Of a stretch of 44,682 bases of DNA, positions 32,728 through 41,054 are shown in pieces (the stretch's first letter is position 1; each line of letters starts with the position of its first letter). Source of the stretch: CAYMCV01 sp964389005. GTDB lineage: Bacteria; Bacillota; Clostridia; Lachnospirales; Lachnospiraceae. The position numbers and the translations under genes were made by a program. The stretch spans positions 1 through 44,682 of the forward strand of contig CAYMCV010000002.1 of NCBI GenBank assembly GCA_964389005.1, given 5' to 3'. Below the pieces are notes generated by a model that did no database searches, was not told where the DNA came from, and was given only the letters and a program-made list of their open reading frames with translations.

Positions 32728-34323
32728 ATGCAAATTTCATTCAACAAAAAATATACCGTTTTGGGGTTCTTTTTATCATTGCTTTTTACCACTTTTGTGA
32801 TTCTTTGCAACGATGCAAGCCCAAATTTGCACTACATCATGTTAATGGGTTGGGCAATATTAACCGGGCTTTCCGTCTGTCCCGAAATCAAGATTACGAA
32901 CCCCAAAATAGCCTCCTATGCAATCTATGGTATTCTTATTCTGGCGGCACTGATGGGCGCCTCTCTTTGTCTCACAGAGAATCTCTGGTATGACGAGGGA
33001 TATACGGCTGCCTTGGTCGCACAAAGCGTCAAAGACATCCTGACCGTCACCTCCAATGATGTACATACCCCTTTCTATTATCTCATGGCAAAAGGGTTCT
33101 ATTTACTATTCGGAGGGCATATTCAAGGTTTGAAGGTTTGTTCTTTGTTCTTTTATCTGTGTTATCTGTTGTTGGGTGCTTTTCCGATTCGTAAAGAATT
33201 TGGCAATCGTATTTCGTTTTTCTTTTTGTTTTTTTCTGCGATGATACCTTCGTTCATCATGAACGCAACCAACGCAAGAATGTACTCTGCGGCAATATTC
33301 TTTGTCACCGCAACCGGTCTTCTAGCATACAAAATCACGCGAAAGAATACGGTCGTTAACTGGATTCTATTTACGTTACTGTCTGTCTGCTCGGTGTATA
33401 TCCATACCTTTGCACTGATAGCAACCGTGATGATTTATCTGTTTTTACTGGGCTATTTTATATTTAAAAAGGAATGGCGGCAGATTTTATCCTTCCTGAT
33501 TTCTGCAGTTATGGTTTCCCTGGCCTTTCTCCCTTGGCTGAACGTCCTTTGGGAACAATTTCAAAACAGGCAGAGTACACCCGATTTGATTGTGATGGAG
33601 ACCTATGATGTTGTCGATTTCTGGGCAGAGTGGTTTTCGTTCTACGAGACTCCGCAACCCATGGCGCTTTTGTTCTATCTATTTTTAGTTGTATTGCTTC
33701 TCTACTTCGCGATTGATTCCTTTCGGCAAAAAAAGAATCTTGCAATTCTATTTGGTTCTTTGATTTTTGTTTTTACAGTTGTAATCGGCGTGTATCTTTC
33801 CGTTCGTATTACGCCTTGCTATCTCGGTCGCTATTCGTTTCCTGCATTTGGATTCCTATGCCTTCTCCTTGCGCTCGGCGCGAGTCGTATCAGTTCTGTT
33901 CGATTGTTGCTTCCGCTAATGATTACTGTAATGGCAGTTGCGTTTTTTCACTACAAAGATAATTACCATATGGATAATGACCCCGGACTGCAAACTTATC
34001 AAGACTTTGTGGAACAGAACATGACTCCGGAAGACGGTATCGTTTTTACGGAACAGCATACCCAATATCTCAGCGTTTATTACCCGGAAATCACTAATTT
34101 TATCTACGGAAACAAATCACCGCTGAATCCCTTCCCGAATTCCTCTGCTTATACATCGTATGAGCAACTCGATTCCTTGCCCGGAAATATCTGGTATGTC
34201 GCCTTTCGTGATGACACGACTCACCCGATGGGGGAGCATTACGCATCAGAATTAAAGCTTTCATTCCATTACATGTATTACGACTTTGACGTATTTTTGT
34301 TAACCCCCATTGGCAACGATTGA
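32728..34323 (+). CDS. GT39-like (PMT_2) polytopic glycosyltransferase
   Basis: A 531-residue protein with about twelve membrane helices. The first outer loop reads ENLWYDEGYTAAL, with the Asp89-Glu90 pair of GT39/ArnT-like enzymes. It is followed by the DVHTPFYYLMAKGFYLL helix-loop and NARMYSAAIFF, a typical pattern of the family. A soluble C-terminal part (about 415-531) follows the last helix. These enzymes take a polyprenyl-phosphate sugar and add it to a glycan, lipid or protein outside the cell. GGAGG 6 bases before ATG 32728 fixes the start. It stands alone on the plus strand, with its own promoter and a weak terminator. Which lipid-linked sugar it uses is unknown. Confidence 0.9.
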   Translation: MQISFNKKYTVLGFFLSLLFTTFVILCNDASPNLHYIMLMGWAILTGLSVCPEIKITNPKIASYAIYGILILAALMGASLCLTENLWYDEGYTAALVAQSVKDILTVTSNDVHTPFYYLMAKGFYLLFGGHIQGLKVCSLFFYLCYLLLGAFPIRKEFGNRISFFFLFFSAMIPSFIMNATNARMYSAAIFFVTATGLLAYKITRKNTVVNWILFTLLSVCSVYIHTFALIATVMIYLFLLGYFIFKKEWRQILSFLISAVMVSLAFLPWLNVLWEQFQNRQSTPDLIVMETYDVVDFWAEWFSFYETPQPMALLFYLFLVVLLLYFAIDSFRQKKNLAILFGSLIFVFTVVIGVYLSVRITPCYLGRYSFPAFGFLCLLLALGASRISSVRLLLPLMITVMAVAFFHYKDNYHMDNDPGLQTYQDFVEQNMTPEDGIVFTEQHTQYLSVYYPEITNFIYGNKSPLNPFPNSSAYTSYEQLDSLPGNIWYVAFRDDTTHPMGEHYASELKLSFHYMYYDFDVFLLTPIGND

Positions 34324-34329
34324 CAAAAC

Positions 34330-34361
34330 TTGCATAATTCTGTCTGAAATGTGCAATTTTT
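34330..34361 (+). terminator. Weak terminator after the GT39-like gene
   Basis: TTGCATA (34330-34336) pairs with TGTGCAA (34350-34356), with one G-T wobble and a 13-base loop, followed by five T bases. It lies 6 bases after the stop codon. It is AT-rich and therefore a weak call. Confidence 0.4.
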
Positions 34362-34385
34362 CCGCCTTATTCGCGCAAGAAACCT

Positions 34386-34414
34386 TTGTGTTTTCGACAC
34401 GTCTATGCTATACT
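34386..34414 (+). promoter_or_regulatory. Extended -10 promoter for the DUF3048 lipoprotein gene
   Basis: TTGTGT (34386-34391) and TATACT (34409-34414) are 17 bases apart, and TGC directly before the -10 makes an extended -10. Transcription would start near 34421, giving a leader of about 118 bases before ATG 34539. Confidence 0.65.
34393..34399 (-). promoter_or_regulatory. Perfect 0A-box heptamer between -35 and -10
   Basis: TTCGACA on the plus strand is TGTCGAA on the minus strand, the core of the Spo0A binding site. It sits in the spacer of the promoter at 34386-34414. A protein bound there would cover the promoter and most likely repress it. One heptamer could also occur by chance. Confidence 0.4.
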
Positions 34415-34419
34415 AACAG

Positions 34420-34475
34420 TTGTGTGTAAATATTTTTTCACACAACAATTTTACTGCTTGGCGGTTGTAAATATT
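34420..34475 (+). repeat. Leader hairpin and 10-bp direct repeat
   Basis: TTGTGTG (34420-34426) pairs with CACACAA (34439-34445) around a 12-base AT-rich loop. TGTAAATATT occurs at 34425-34434 and again at 34466-34475, 41 bases apart, about four helix turns. All of this lies at the very start of the DUF3048 leader and could be an RNA structure or a pair of operator half-sites. Confidence 0.4.
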
Positions 34476-34538
34476 ATCTGACCAATATCGTCAATTCTTA
34501 TTTTCACTGCCATTCTATCATGAAAGTGAGGTTACCTT

Positions 34539-35672
34539 ATGAAAAAAACGAGAGTCGCATTACTACTGCTTCTTTCCATGGCTCTCCTCCTCTTCGGTTG
34601 CGGAAAAACAGGTACGCCCGAAGAATCTGCATCAGGAGACAAAATTACAATCGACGGCAATGCCATCGGACTTACCTCCTCGGAGGAACCATCAACCACT
34701 GAAACAAGCGAAGAAGTCGTTTCCCGCGAGGGCATGATTCGCAGTCCCTTAACGAATGAGTGGGTAGATGAATCTTTTGAAAACATTCGACCGATAGCGG
34801 TTATGATTCCAAATGACAACGGTGCATCCGGCTGTCTCCCTCAATACGGAATATCCAGAGCGGATGTATACTACGAAGTTCCCGTAGAGGGCGGTATTAC
34901 CAGAACCATGGCTGTTATGTTGGATCACTCCGGATTGGATCGACTCGGAAATGTCAGAAGCGCCAGAGACTATTATGTTTATTGGGCTTTTGAATGGGAT
35001 GCTATCTTTTTCCATTACGGCAATCCCTTTTATGCCGACTGGATTTTGGGACAGGAATATACAGACCGTGTTAACGGCGGCTCGGCTCCTTCCGGCGTAT
35101 TTTATCGTGTTTCGGAACCCGGACGTGTTGACTGGCAGAATGCTTATCTTACCTCCGACGGAATCGATCAGGCAATTAAGCATTACGGTTATTCCACAAC
35201 CTATACAAACAACTATAAGGGTGCACACTACAATTTCTCCGATACCGTGGACTTAAGCGATTCGCCGAAGAGTTTTGATTGTACCAAAGTTGACCTTGCC
35301 AAATGCTTTACGGTTAATAAACCTTATTTTGAGTACAATGCCGACGAAGATGTTTATTATCGTTTCCAATACGGTGACGAACATATTGACGGCGCAAACG
35401 ATGTACAGCTTTCCTTTAAGAACATCATCCTTCAGAACACAACCGGTGCGAAGCGTGATGCCAAAGGTTATATGGCTTTTTCCTGTCATGATACCACAAA
35501 GGACGGTTGGTATATTACCGGCGGCAAAGCAATTCCGGTAACCTGGGAAAAGACCGGAGACTTCGAGCCTACCAAATACTACGACATGAACGGAAAAGAA
35601 ATTACCGTAGAGACCGGAAAAACCATGGTCTGCATCCTTTGGGATGAGAATGGAACACCGTCCTTCGAATAA
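34539..35672 (+). CDS. DUF3048 (YerB-like) lipoprotein
   Basis: A 377-residue secreted lipoprotein. Residues 1-20 form a signal peptide ending in a lipobox before Cys21 (ALLLFGC), followed by an acidic Ser/Thr/Glu linker (about 25-65). The DUF3048 domain has RPIAVMIPND (about 87-96), GISRADVYYEVPVEGGITR, VRSARDYYVYWAFEWDAIFFHYG, and a C-terminal part with KAIPVTWEKTGD near 330 and TMVCILWDE. These are the blocks of B. subtilis YerB homologues, whose function is unknown. GTGAGG 7 bases before ATG 34539 supports the start. It is monocistronic, with its own extended -10 promoter carrying a 0A box and a strong terminator downstream. It was probably kept as an envelope-surface protein. Confidence 0.92.
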   Translation: MKKTRVALLLLLSMALLLFGCGKTGTPEESASGDKITIDGNAIGLTSSEEPSTTETSEEVVSREGMIRSPLTNEWVDESFENIRPIAVMIPNDNGASGCLPQYGISRADVYYEVPVEGGITRTMAVMLDHSGLDRLGNVRSARDYYVYWAFEWDAIFFHYGNPFYADWILGQEYTDRVNGGSAPSGVFYRVSEPGRVDWQNAYLTSDGIDQAIKHYGYSTTYTNNYKGAHYNFSDTVDLSDSPKSFDCTKVDLAKCFTVNKPYFEYNADEDVYYRFQYGDEHIDGANDVQLSFKNIILQNTTGAKRDAKGYMAFSCHDTTKDGWYITGGKAIPVTWEKTGDFEPTKYYDMNGKEITVETGKTMVCILWDENGTPSFE

Positions 35673-35697
35673 TCGATAATGAATTTTGATACTTATA

Positions 35698-35735
35698 AGA
35701 GGGTTCTGTTCTTACACAGAACCCTCTTTCTATTA
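35698..35735. terminator. Strong intrinsic terminator between convergent genes
   Basis: AGAGGGTTCTGT (35698-35709) pairs perfectly over 12 bases with ACAGAACCCTCT (35716-35727) around TCTTAC, followed by TTCTATT. It ends the DUF3048 gene and probably also the minus-strand operon whose last gene stops at 35750. Confidence 0.85.
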
Positions 35736-35749
35736 TGAATGGATATCCT

Positions 35750-38047
35750 CTATTTTTTAATTAATTTTCGATTGGTCACAAAATAAAGAACCATGAGTGC
35801 AACTGCCACAATCAATGACAAGGCTTCTGCCGCTCTCCAAAGCCATGGCTCATTTACCCCGATTGTGATTTCTCCTTCGTAGAATTCCGGAACCAGCAAC
35901 GCAAGTTGGTGATTCATACCATCCAATGTCTCAATCCGATTGTGCGTTTCTGTATCTACCGCCTCATAGCATGGATAATAGAATATCGGTAGCAAATAAG
36001 TCTGCGCAGTTTCTTTTTCATTTTTTACATACATCTGTACATTGGTTCCGTCTTTTGTATAGGAAAGCACGCCGTCATTACTGTATATCGAAAACGACTG
36101 TTCGCTTACAACCGAGAGATCCGTTTGATTCAACAGATAATCCGGACTCTCAAAATGCAGATTTTGTATGCCCTCCGTGTCGTATACCCTACTCATTGCG
36201 TCGTTCTCATACAGTTTCTGAGAGAACATACAACAGGTAAAAAATGAAACCAACAGAAGTGTAAAGATTATTCCGACACGCTCTTCTGACTTTTTAACAG
36301 CGTTTATACAGATTACAACTGCAAACGTAAGAAGTATAGTTGCAACGCCCAAATACCGCCACGGAAACTGCACCATATTCATCACTTTTGCAAATATTCC
36401 GCCAATTCTGTCAGCGATTGGCCATGGAAAGCAATACGTCGTCATCCAAAGCGCAAGAATCCCCGTAAACAAACATATACTGCCGAAACGGCACTTATGC
36501 GCCTTCTCTTGTTCGAACCATTGCTTTGCATATATAAGCATCAAAATAATGGCAATCGCTATAGCAAAACCAATTCCCAAAGGCATCTCCGCCGCCATAC
36601 CGTTCGGTAAACCTTCTGTCAATCCCTGTGCACGTGCAAACGGAAAGAATATCTGAACCGGGTTCAATGCATGAACCATGATATCTCGAATCTCCCAGTG
36701 CTTTACTGTAACATCCAATCGCATATACTGTATAAATGGCAGTAAAAATCCTGCGTTCAAGCCGACTGTGATGATTCCGCCCGACAAAATATACAACCAC
36801 CTTTTTTGTCGCCAAATCCTAACAAACGATATTACCATGATCAAACCCGTAAAAATACCCAGCATCTCACAAGTTAGGATATGTGACTGCAAAATACCGG
36901 TGCAACCCAAAATCAATACGAACATACCGTCACGTAAATGTTTCTTTTCATCACTATCCTCATATAGGAGAAGATATATCGCCAGAATTATTAGCGGTAC
37001 AAATGTCATCGCAATGCTTTCTCCAAGTGCACTGCGGTAATAAAGATTCACAAGACGATAGAGCGACAGCGTATACAAAGCGCTTCCCAATACCGCTAAA
37101 TCCTTTTGTCCCGTTACACGCCGTACACAAACATATGTGATAAAAGCTGTCGCAAAATTACCAATCAGTAACAGCACTTTATAAGAATTCATCACAGAAA
37201 AACCAATCAATCTTAAAATCGCCGGAATGTATAAGAACAAGTCCGGATAAAAAACACCGGTTGGATACCCATACCCATCCAAATGCGTAGGATGAATACG
37301 AACCGGAAACTGACCGGACAACAATCCATCTTTGATTCCCTCTATGCGCAATAGATGAAAGGATAAATCCTGCCCGGAGACAGATATCAGATAATCGGAA
37401 AACAATGGAATGCATGCGATGAGTCCAATCAAAAGAACCAAGAACAGAGGGCGTTGTATAAGCACAGATTTAGCGGTTACACCTTCGCCTCGCTTTTTAA
37501 CTATGCATATCATTGCGTGTGTCATAAATAGTATGATAACGCCCAGTGTACACAGCACGTGATCAAATGCTTTGGTTTCTCGAATTGTGATTCCTTGAAT
37601 TGAAAATGTTCCTTGACCATTATATATGACACGTGTCTGAAACCCTTCGGTATACACAGACACGCGTAGATGCGCAGTTTGGGAATGATACCTTTCATCC
37701 AAAGATACACCTTCATCATAACGCAAACCGTAATATGGATAACCCTGATTCAAAAAATCATATGAATGCTCGTCTTCACTCTCATAGGGATTATATAGAA
37801 AATCCACCTCATAAGTCCCGCAATGTAACGGTATTGCGGGGGTACAGATGCTACACAGGCTATTACTATCACCCTGTGTCATAACCAACGAATCATTCTG
37901 CACCAAACCGCCGTCACTTAATAAATCAGCCGCCGTAAACGTATAACTGTCTGTCTTTCTGCAAACAGAAAAAACAATACCGCCTATGACAATGATGATT
38001 TCAAGTATATAAATCAATGTTATGATTCGTTTATTTTTAGCAAACAT
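35750..38047 (-). CDS. Large polytopic GT-C-like membrane protein
   Basis: A 765-residue protein. After helix 1 (about 8-27) comes an outside domain of about 140 residues rich in beta pattern. About twelve helices follow, then a second outside domain (about 615-735) and a last helix. The loop SVSGQDLSFHLLRIEGIKDGLLSGQFPVRIHPTHLDGYGYPTGVFYPDLFLYIPA holds an Asp in the GT-C catalytic position. This long pattern recurs, as I recall, in many unnamed clostridial membrane proteins. GGGTGA 4 bases before ATG 38047 supports the start. It is the last gene of the minus-strand cda operon, ending at the terminator at 35.7 kb. It probably transfers a sugar from a lipid carrier outside the cell. Confidence 0.85.
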   Translation of the reverse strand: MFAKNKRIITLIYILEIIIVIGGIVFSVCRKTDSYTFTAADLLSDGGLVQNDSLVMTQGDSNSLCSICTPAIPLHCGTYEVDFLYNPYESEDEHSYDFLNQGYPYYGLRYDEGVSLDERYHSQTAHLRVSVYTEGFQTRVIYNGQGTFSIQGITIRETKAFDHVLCTLGVIILFMTHAMICIVKKRGEGVTAKSVLIQRPLFLVLLIGLIACIPLFSDYLISVSGQDLSFHLLRIEGIKDGLLSGQFPVRIHPTHLDGYGYPTGVFYPDLFLYIPAILRLIGFSVMNSYKVLLLIGNFATAFITYVCVRRVTGQKDLAVLGSALYTLSLYRLVNLYYRSALGESIAMTFVPLIILAIYLLLYEDSDEKKHLRDGMFVLILGCTGILQSHILTCEMLGIFTGLIMVISFVRIWRQKRWLYILSGGIITVGLNAGFLLPFIQYMRLDVTVKHWEIRDIMVHALNPVQIFFPFARAQGLTEGLPNGMAAEMPLGIGFAIAIAIILMLIYAKQWFEQEKAHKCRFGSICLFTGILALWMTTYCFPWPIADRIGGIFAKVMNMVQFPWRYLGVATILLTFAVVICINAVKKSEERVGIIFTLLLVSFFTCCMFSQKLYENDAMSRVYDTEGIQNLHFESPDYLLNQTDLSVVSEQSFSIYSNDGVLSYTKDGTNVQMYVKNEKETAQTYLLPIFYYPCYEAVDTETHNRIETLDGMNHQLALLVPEFYEGEITIGVNEPWLWRAAEALSLIVAVALMVLYFVTNRKLIKK

Positions 38048-38073
38048 ATATCACCCGAAAAATGAAGTATTTA

Positions 38074-39357
38074 TTATGACTTACGAACTTGTCTCTTCTT
38101 TCCCCAATCAAACAGCCCCATCAGCATGCTGCTCCCGGCAAACACTGTTACCGTCAACGCTCTGAATGTAAACATATAATGCTCGCCGGAATGATTTAGC
38201 GCAACTGCATACCATGCAAACGGAAATAACGCAACGATTGCAAACGGAATACAGTTTCTAAACTTCCAGACTTTTGTTTTGGTGCCGGGATACAATACGA
38301 TACAAAGAACGACACCAACAACAAGGCCTATAACCACCAATCGATAAGGAAGCGGAACATATTCTCGCAAGTTTGCTTTTATGACCTGCAACGTCGACAT
38401 CACTCTGGAATCCGAAAAAACCGGTGCGGTACGTTGAGCCAAGGTTTCAGAAGCGTCTGCCAAAATATTCTTTTGAAGAATCCAACTACCGATTCCCCAC
38501 TTTGCAGCCCACATTCCGATATATCCCACACCCCACATCATTGGATACCAAATAACTCTTCGGATTCGTTCTCCCAATCCTTCTTCAGGTTGCAGAATCA
38601 AATACAATGTCAGCGGAATACCCAATGTAATTATCGGATATGTTAAAAAATCAAAATAGGACGTTGCCATACCGACAATGATAAAAAAATAGCAATAATA
38701 CTGCTTCTCATATATTTTCTCATGCATCAATAATTGTATCAGCATGACTGTCATTGTCAGATAAAAACATATGGATAGTGAAAGGCTGACCGGCATAATC
38801 ATCGGACATAAAAAAAGCAATGCAATTCCGAATGCTACCGCATACTTTGTCAGTTTTCGCTGAAACAGCCGATACAAAACAAGCCCCGTCAAAAACAGTT
38901 GCAACATTGTTCCAAAAAACTGTAATTCACCCCAGTTAAAAAGCATAAGCAATGGCTTTAAGAATATTAAATATCCATGCCAATACCTTGCATAATCTGT
39001 TTCCACACCCGGTACGCCATCCAAATACATTACCAGCGCATCTCTTGGATACCACTGATCCTCGGCAATATTGAAACGATAAATGCCCATGGCCGCTTCA
39101 AGAACTGAGTGTTCGCCACGATAAATTGCTTCCTGTAGCATCAAACAATCCGTATATATTCCAACATATGTAGATGAATAGCCAAACACCATCTCTCCGG
39201 TTCCGTTAACCTGCACCAAGGCTTCTCGGGATTCTGCAAGATTCTGCGTCATCCTCTGCGTCGGTAATAGAAAAACAGCGACAAGAAGTAAAAACCCCAA
39301 GACAATTCCAATCAACATAACTACTATCGCAATCAGACTTCGTTTTATAACTTTCAC
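38074..39357 (-). CDS. Uncharacterised polytopic membrane protein
   Basis: A 427-residue protein with about nine membrane helices and an outside loop after helix 1 (about 32-135) with GYSSTYVGIYTDCLML and RDALVMYLDGVPGVETDYARYWHGYL. Near the C-terminus, ALNHSGEHYMFTFRALTVTVFA precedes the last helix. The DYARYWHGY loop may hold catalytic residues, but no family was recognised. The start is GTG 39357, two bases after the HPr-like stop. GGTGA of the preceding gene lies 6-7 bases upstream, so translation should depend on that gene. Its place between an HPr-like gene and the large GT-C-like protein suggests an envelope role. Confidence 0.8.
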   Translation of the reverse strand: MKVIKRSLIAIVVMLIGIVLGFLLLVAVFLLPTQRMTQNLAESREALVQVNGTGEMVFGYSSTYVGIYTDCLMLQEAIYRGEHSVLEAAMGIYRFNIAEDQWYPRDALVMYLDGVPGVETDYARYWHGYLIFLKPLLMLFNWGELQFFGTMLQLFLTGLVLYRLFQRKLTKYAVAFGIALLFLCPMIMPVSLSLSICFYLTMTVMLIQLLMHEKIYEKQYYCYFFIIVGMATSYFDFLTYPIITLGIPLTLYLILQPEEGLGERIRRVIWYPMMWGVGYIGMWAAKWGIGSWILQKNILADASETLAQRTAPVFSDSRVMSTLQVIKANLREYVPLPYRLVVIGLVVGVVLCIVLYPGTKTKVWKFRNCIPFAIVALFPFAWYAVALNHSGEHYMFTFRALTVTVFAGSSMLMGLFDWGKKRQVRKS

Positions 39358-39359
39358 AT

Positions 39360-39623
39360 TTATTCACCAAGCCCGCTTTCAATCGCAGTCACCAAAGACT
39401 TCAGCGCTTCTGCTTCATCTTCGCCCTCACAATGCACTTCTATCTCATCTCCACACTTCACGCATGCTCCCAAAACACTTAAAACACTCTTTGCATTAGC
39501 GGTGTTGTCACGAAACGAAAATGTAATCAATGATTTAAACTGCATTGCTTCTTTACACAAAATACCCGCCGGTCTCAAATGCAACCCGGTCGGATTTTTC
39601 ACCAAAACTTTTTGACTTACCAT
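39360..39623 (-). CDS. HPr-family phosphocarrier protein
   Basis: An 87-residue HPr-type protein. Phospho-accepting His15 sits in NPTGLHLRPAG, with Leu instead of the usual Ala after the His, and the regulatory Ser46 is kept in AKSVLSV. The region after Ser46 (SVLGACVKCGDEIEV) differs from the usual MGVMSLG block. It should accept phosphate from PEP via EI; HPr kinase could act on Ser46. It lies 60 bases after glmM and next to a membrane gene, not in a PTS operon, so it may be a second HPr with a signalling role rather than the main sugar-transport one. GGAGG 8 bases before ATG 39623 supports the start. Confidence 0.9.
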   Translation of the reverse strand: MVSQKVLVKNPTGLHLRPAGILCKEAMQFKSLITFSFRDNTANAKSVLSVLGACVKCGDEIEVHCEGEDEAEALKSLVTAIESGLGE

Positions 39624-39683
39624 ATGAATTCCTCCTGTCTGTTTTCATTTCCCTGCTTTTACAACCAAACCAAAAGTTTCAGG

Positions 39684-41033
39684 CTACAAAACACTGTTCT
39701 GAATCAATTCTGCCAGTTTATGCGCCTCTTCTTCAATCAATTTCTTATCCTTCCCTTCAATCATGACACGAACCAACGGCTCTGTTCCCGAAGGGCGAAT
39801 CAAAACTCTGCCTTCTCCCGCAAACTTGCGATTCAAATTCTCAATTGCTTCCGCAATCTCAGGATATTCCATGTACTGCTCTTTCTTATGATTCGGCACA
39901 TGCGCATTTACCAACGCTTGCGGTAATACTTCCATAATTTGTGCCAACTCCGATAAGGGCTTCTTGGTGTCCACCAAAACCTGCAACAACATCAAAGCAC
40001 TGAGCAATCCGTCACCTGTGGTATTACGATCAAGCATAATTATATGTCCCGATTGCTCTCCGCCGAGATTTGCACCAATCTCCTTCATCCGTTCCAAAAC
40101 ATAACGATCGCCCACCTTGGTTTGCTCCAAAGCAATTCCGTTCTCCTTAGCCATCAACGTAAAGCCAAGATTGCTCATTACGGTAACCACAATCATGTTC
40201 TGTTTCAGTGTTCCTTTTTGCTTCATGTAATTTCCGACAATCGCCATAATTTGGTCGCCGTCTACTAATTTTCCGTTTTCATCAACAGCCAACATACGAT
40301 CTGCATCACCATCAAAAGCAATTCCGATATCCGCTTTCTCAAATACTACTCTTGCACATAATTCTTCCATATGCGTTGATCCGCAGTTTGCATTGATATT
40401 GGTGCCGTCCGGCATATTATGAATCGCCACAACGTTCGCACCCAATTCGCGCAGTGCGTCAACAGAAGTGTAATAAGAAGCTCCTTCTGCACAATCTACC
40501 ACAATCTTCATATCGCTCAAATCAACATTGACAGACTGTATGGAATGATTGATGTATTCCTCTCTTGCATCCGTTCGATACTTAATCTTACCCACACCGG
40601 AGCCGGTCGGAAATGTAACGCCCTCCATATTGTTTTTGATTAAGGTTTCGATCTCATCCTCCAAAGCATCCGGAAGTTTATATCCGTTTCCGTCAAAAAA
40701 CTTAATTCCATTACACTCAACCGGATTATGTGATGCCGAGATCACAACGCCTGCATCAACTTTGTACTTACGTGTTAAATAAGCAACTGCCGGTGTCGGA
40801 ACCACACCTACATATACAGCATTCGCACCAACAGAACACACGCCCGCCATCAGAGCGTTCGCCAACATATCTCCGGAAATACGTGTATCGCACCCTACCA
40901 TTATTGTAGGTTTATGATTCTCCTCTTTGGTCAGCACATACGCCCCTGCCTGACCGAGTTGCATCGCCAACAATGGTGTCAATTCTTCATTGGCAACACC
41001 TCTCACACCATCCGTACCAAACAATCTAGCCAT
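39684..41033 (-). CDS. glmM: Phosphoglucosamine mutase
   Basis: A 449-residue enzyme of normal length for the family. It turns glucosamine-6-phosphate into glucosamine-1-phosphate, the step that leads to UDP-GlcNAc for peptidoglycan and surface glycans. RLFGTDGVRG opens the protein, VISASHNPVECNG carries the phospho-Ser101, FDGDADR binds the metal, GGEQSGHI helps bind sugar, and RPSGTEPLVRVM binds phosphate near the end. The start is ATG 41033 with GGAGG 6 bases upstream; a GTG four codons earlier overlaps that site. It follows cdaA and cdaR as in many Firmicutes, where GlmM binds and inhibits CdaA. Confidence 0.97.
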   Translation of the reverse strand: MARLFGTDGVRGVANEELTPLLAMQLGQAGAYVLTKEENHKPTIMVGCDTRISGDMLANALMAGVCSVGANAVYVGVVPTPAVAYLTRKYKVDAGVVISASHNPVECNGIKFFDGNGYKLPDALEDEIETLIKNNMEGVTFPTGSGVGKIKYRTDAREEYINHSIQSVNVDLSDMKIVVDCAEGASYYTSVDALRELGANVVAIHNMPDGTNINANCGSTHMEELCARVVFEKADIGIAFDGDADRMLAVDENGKLVDGDQIMAIVGNYMKQKGTLKQNMIVVTVMSNLGFTLMAKENGIALEQTKVGDRYVLERMKEIGANLGGEQSGHIIMLDRNTTGDGLLSALMLLQVLVDTKKPLSELAQIMEVLPQALVNAHVPNHKKEQYMEYPEIAEAIENLNRKFAGEGRVLIRPSGTEPLVRVMIEGKDKKLIEEEAHKLAELIQNSVL

Positions 41034-41054
41034 TTTTTCCTCCACACATTCATC

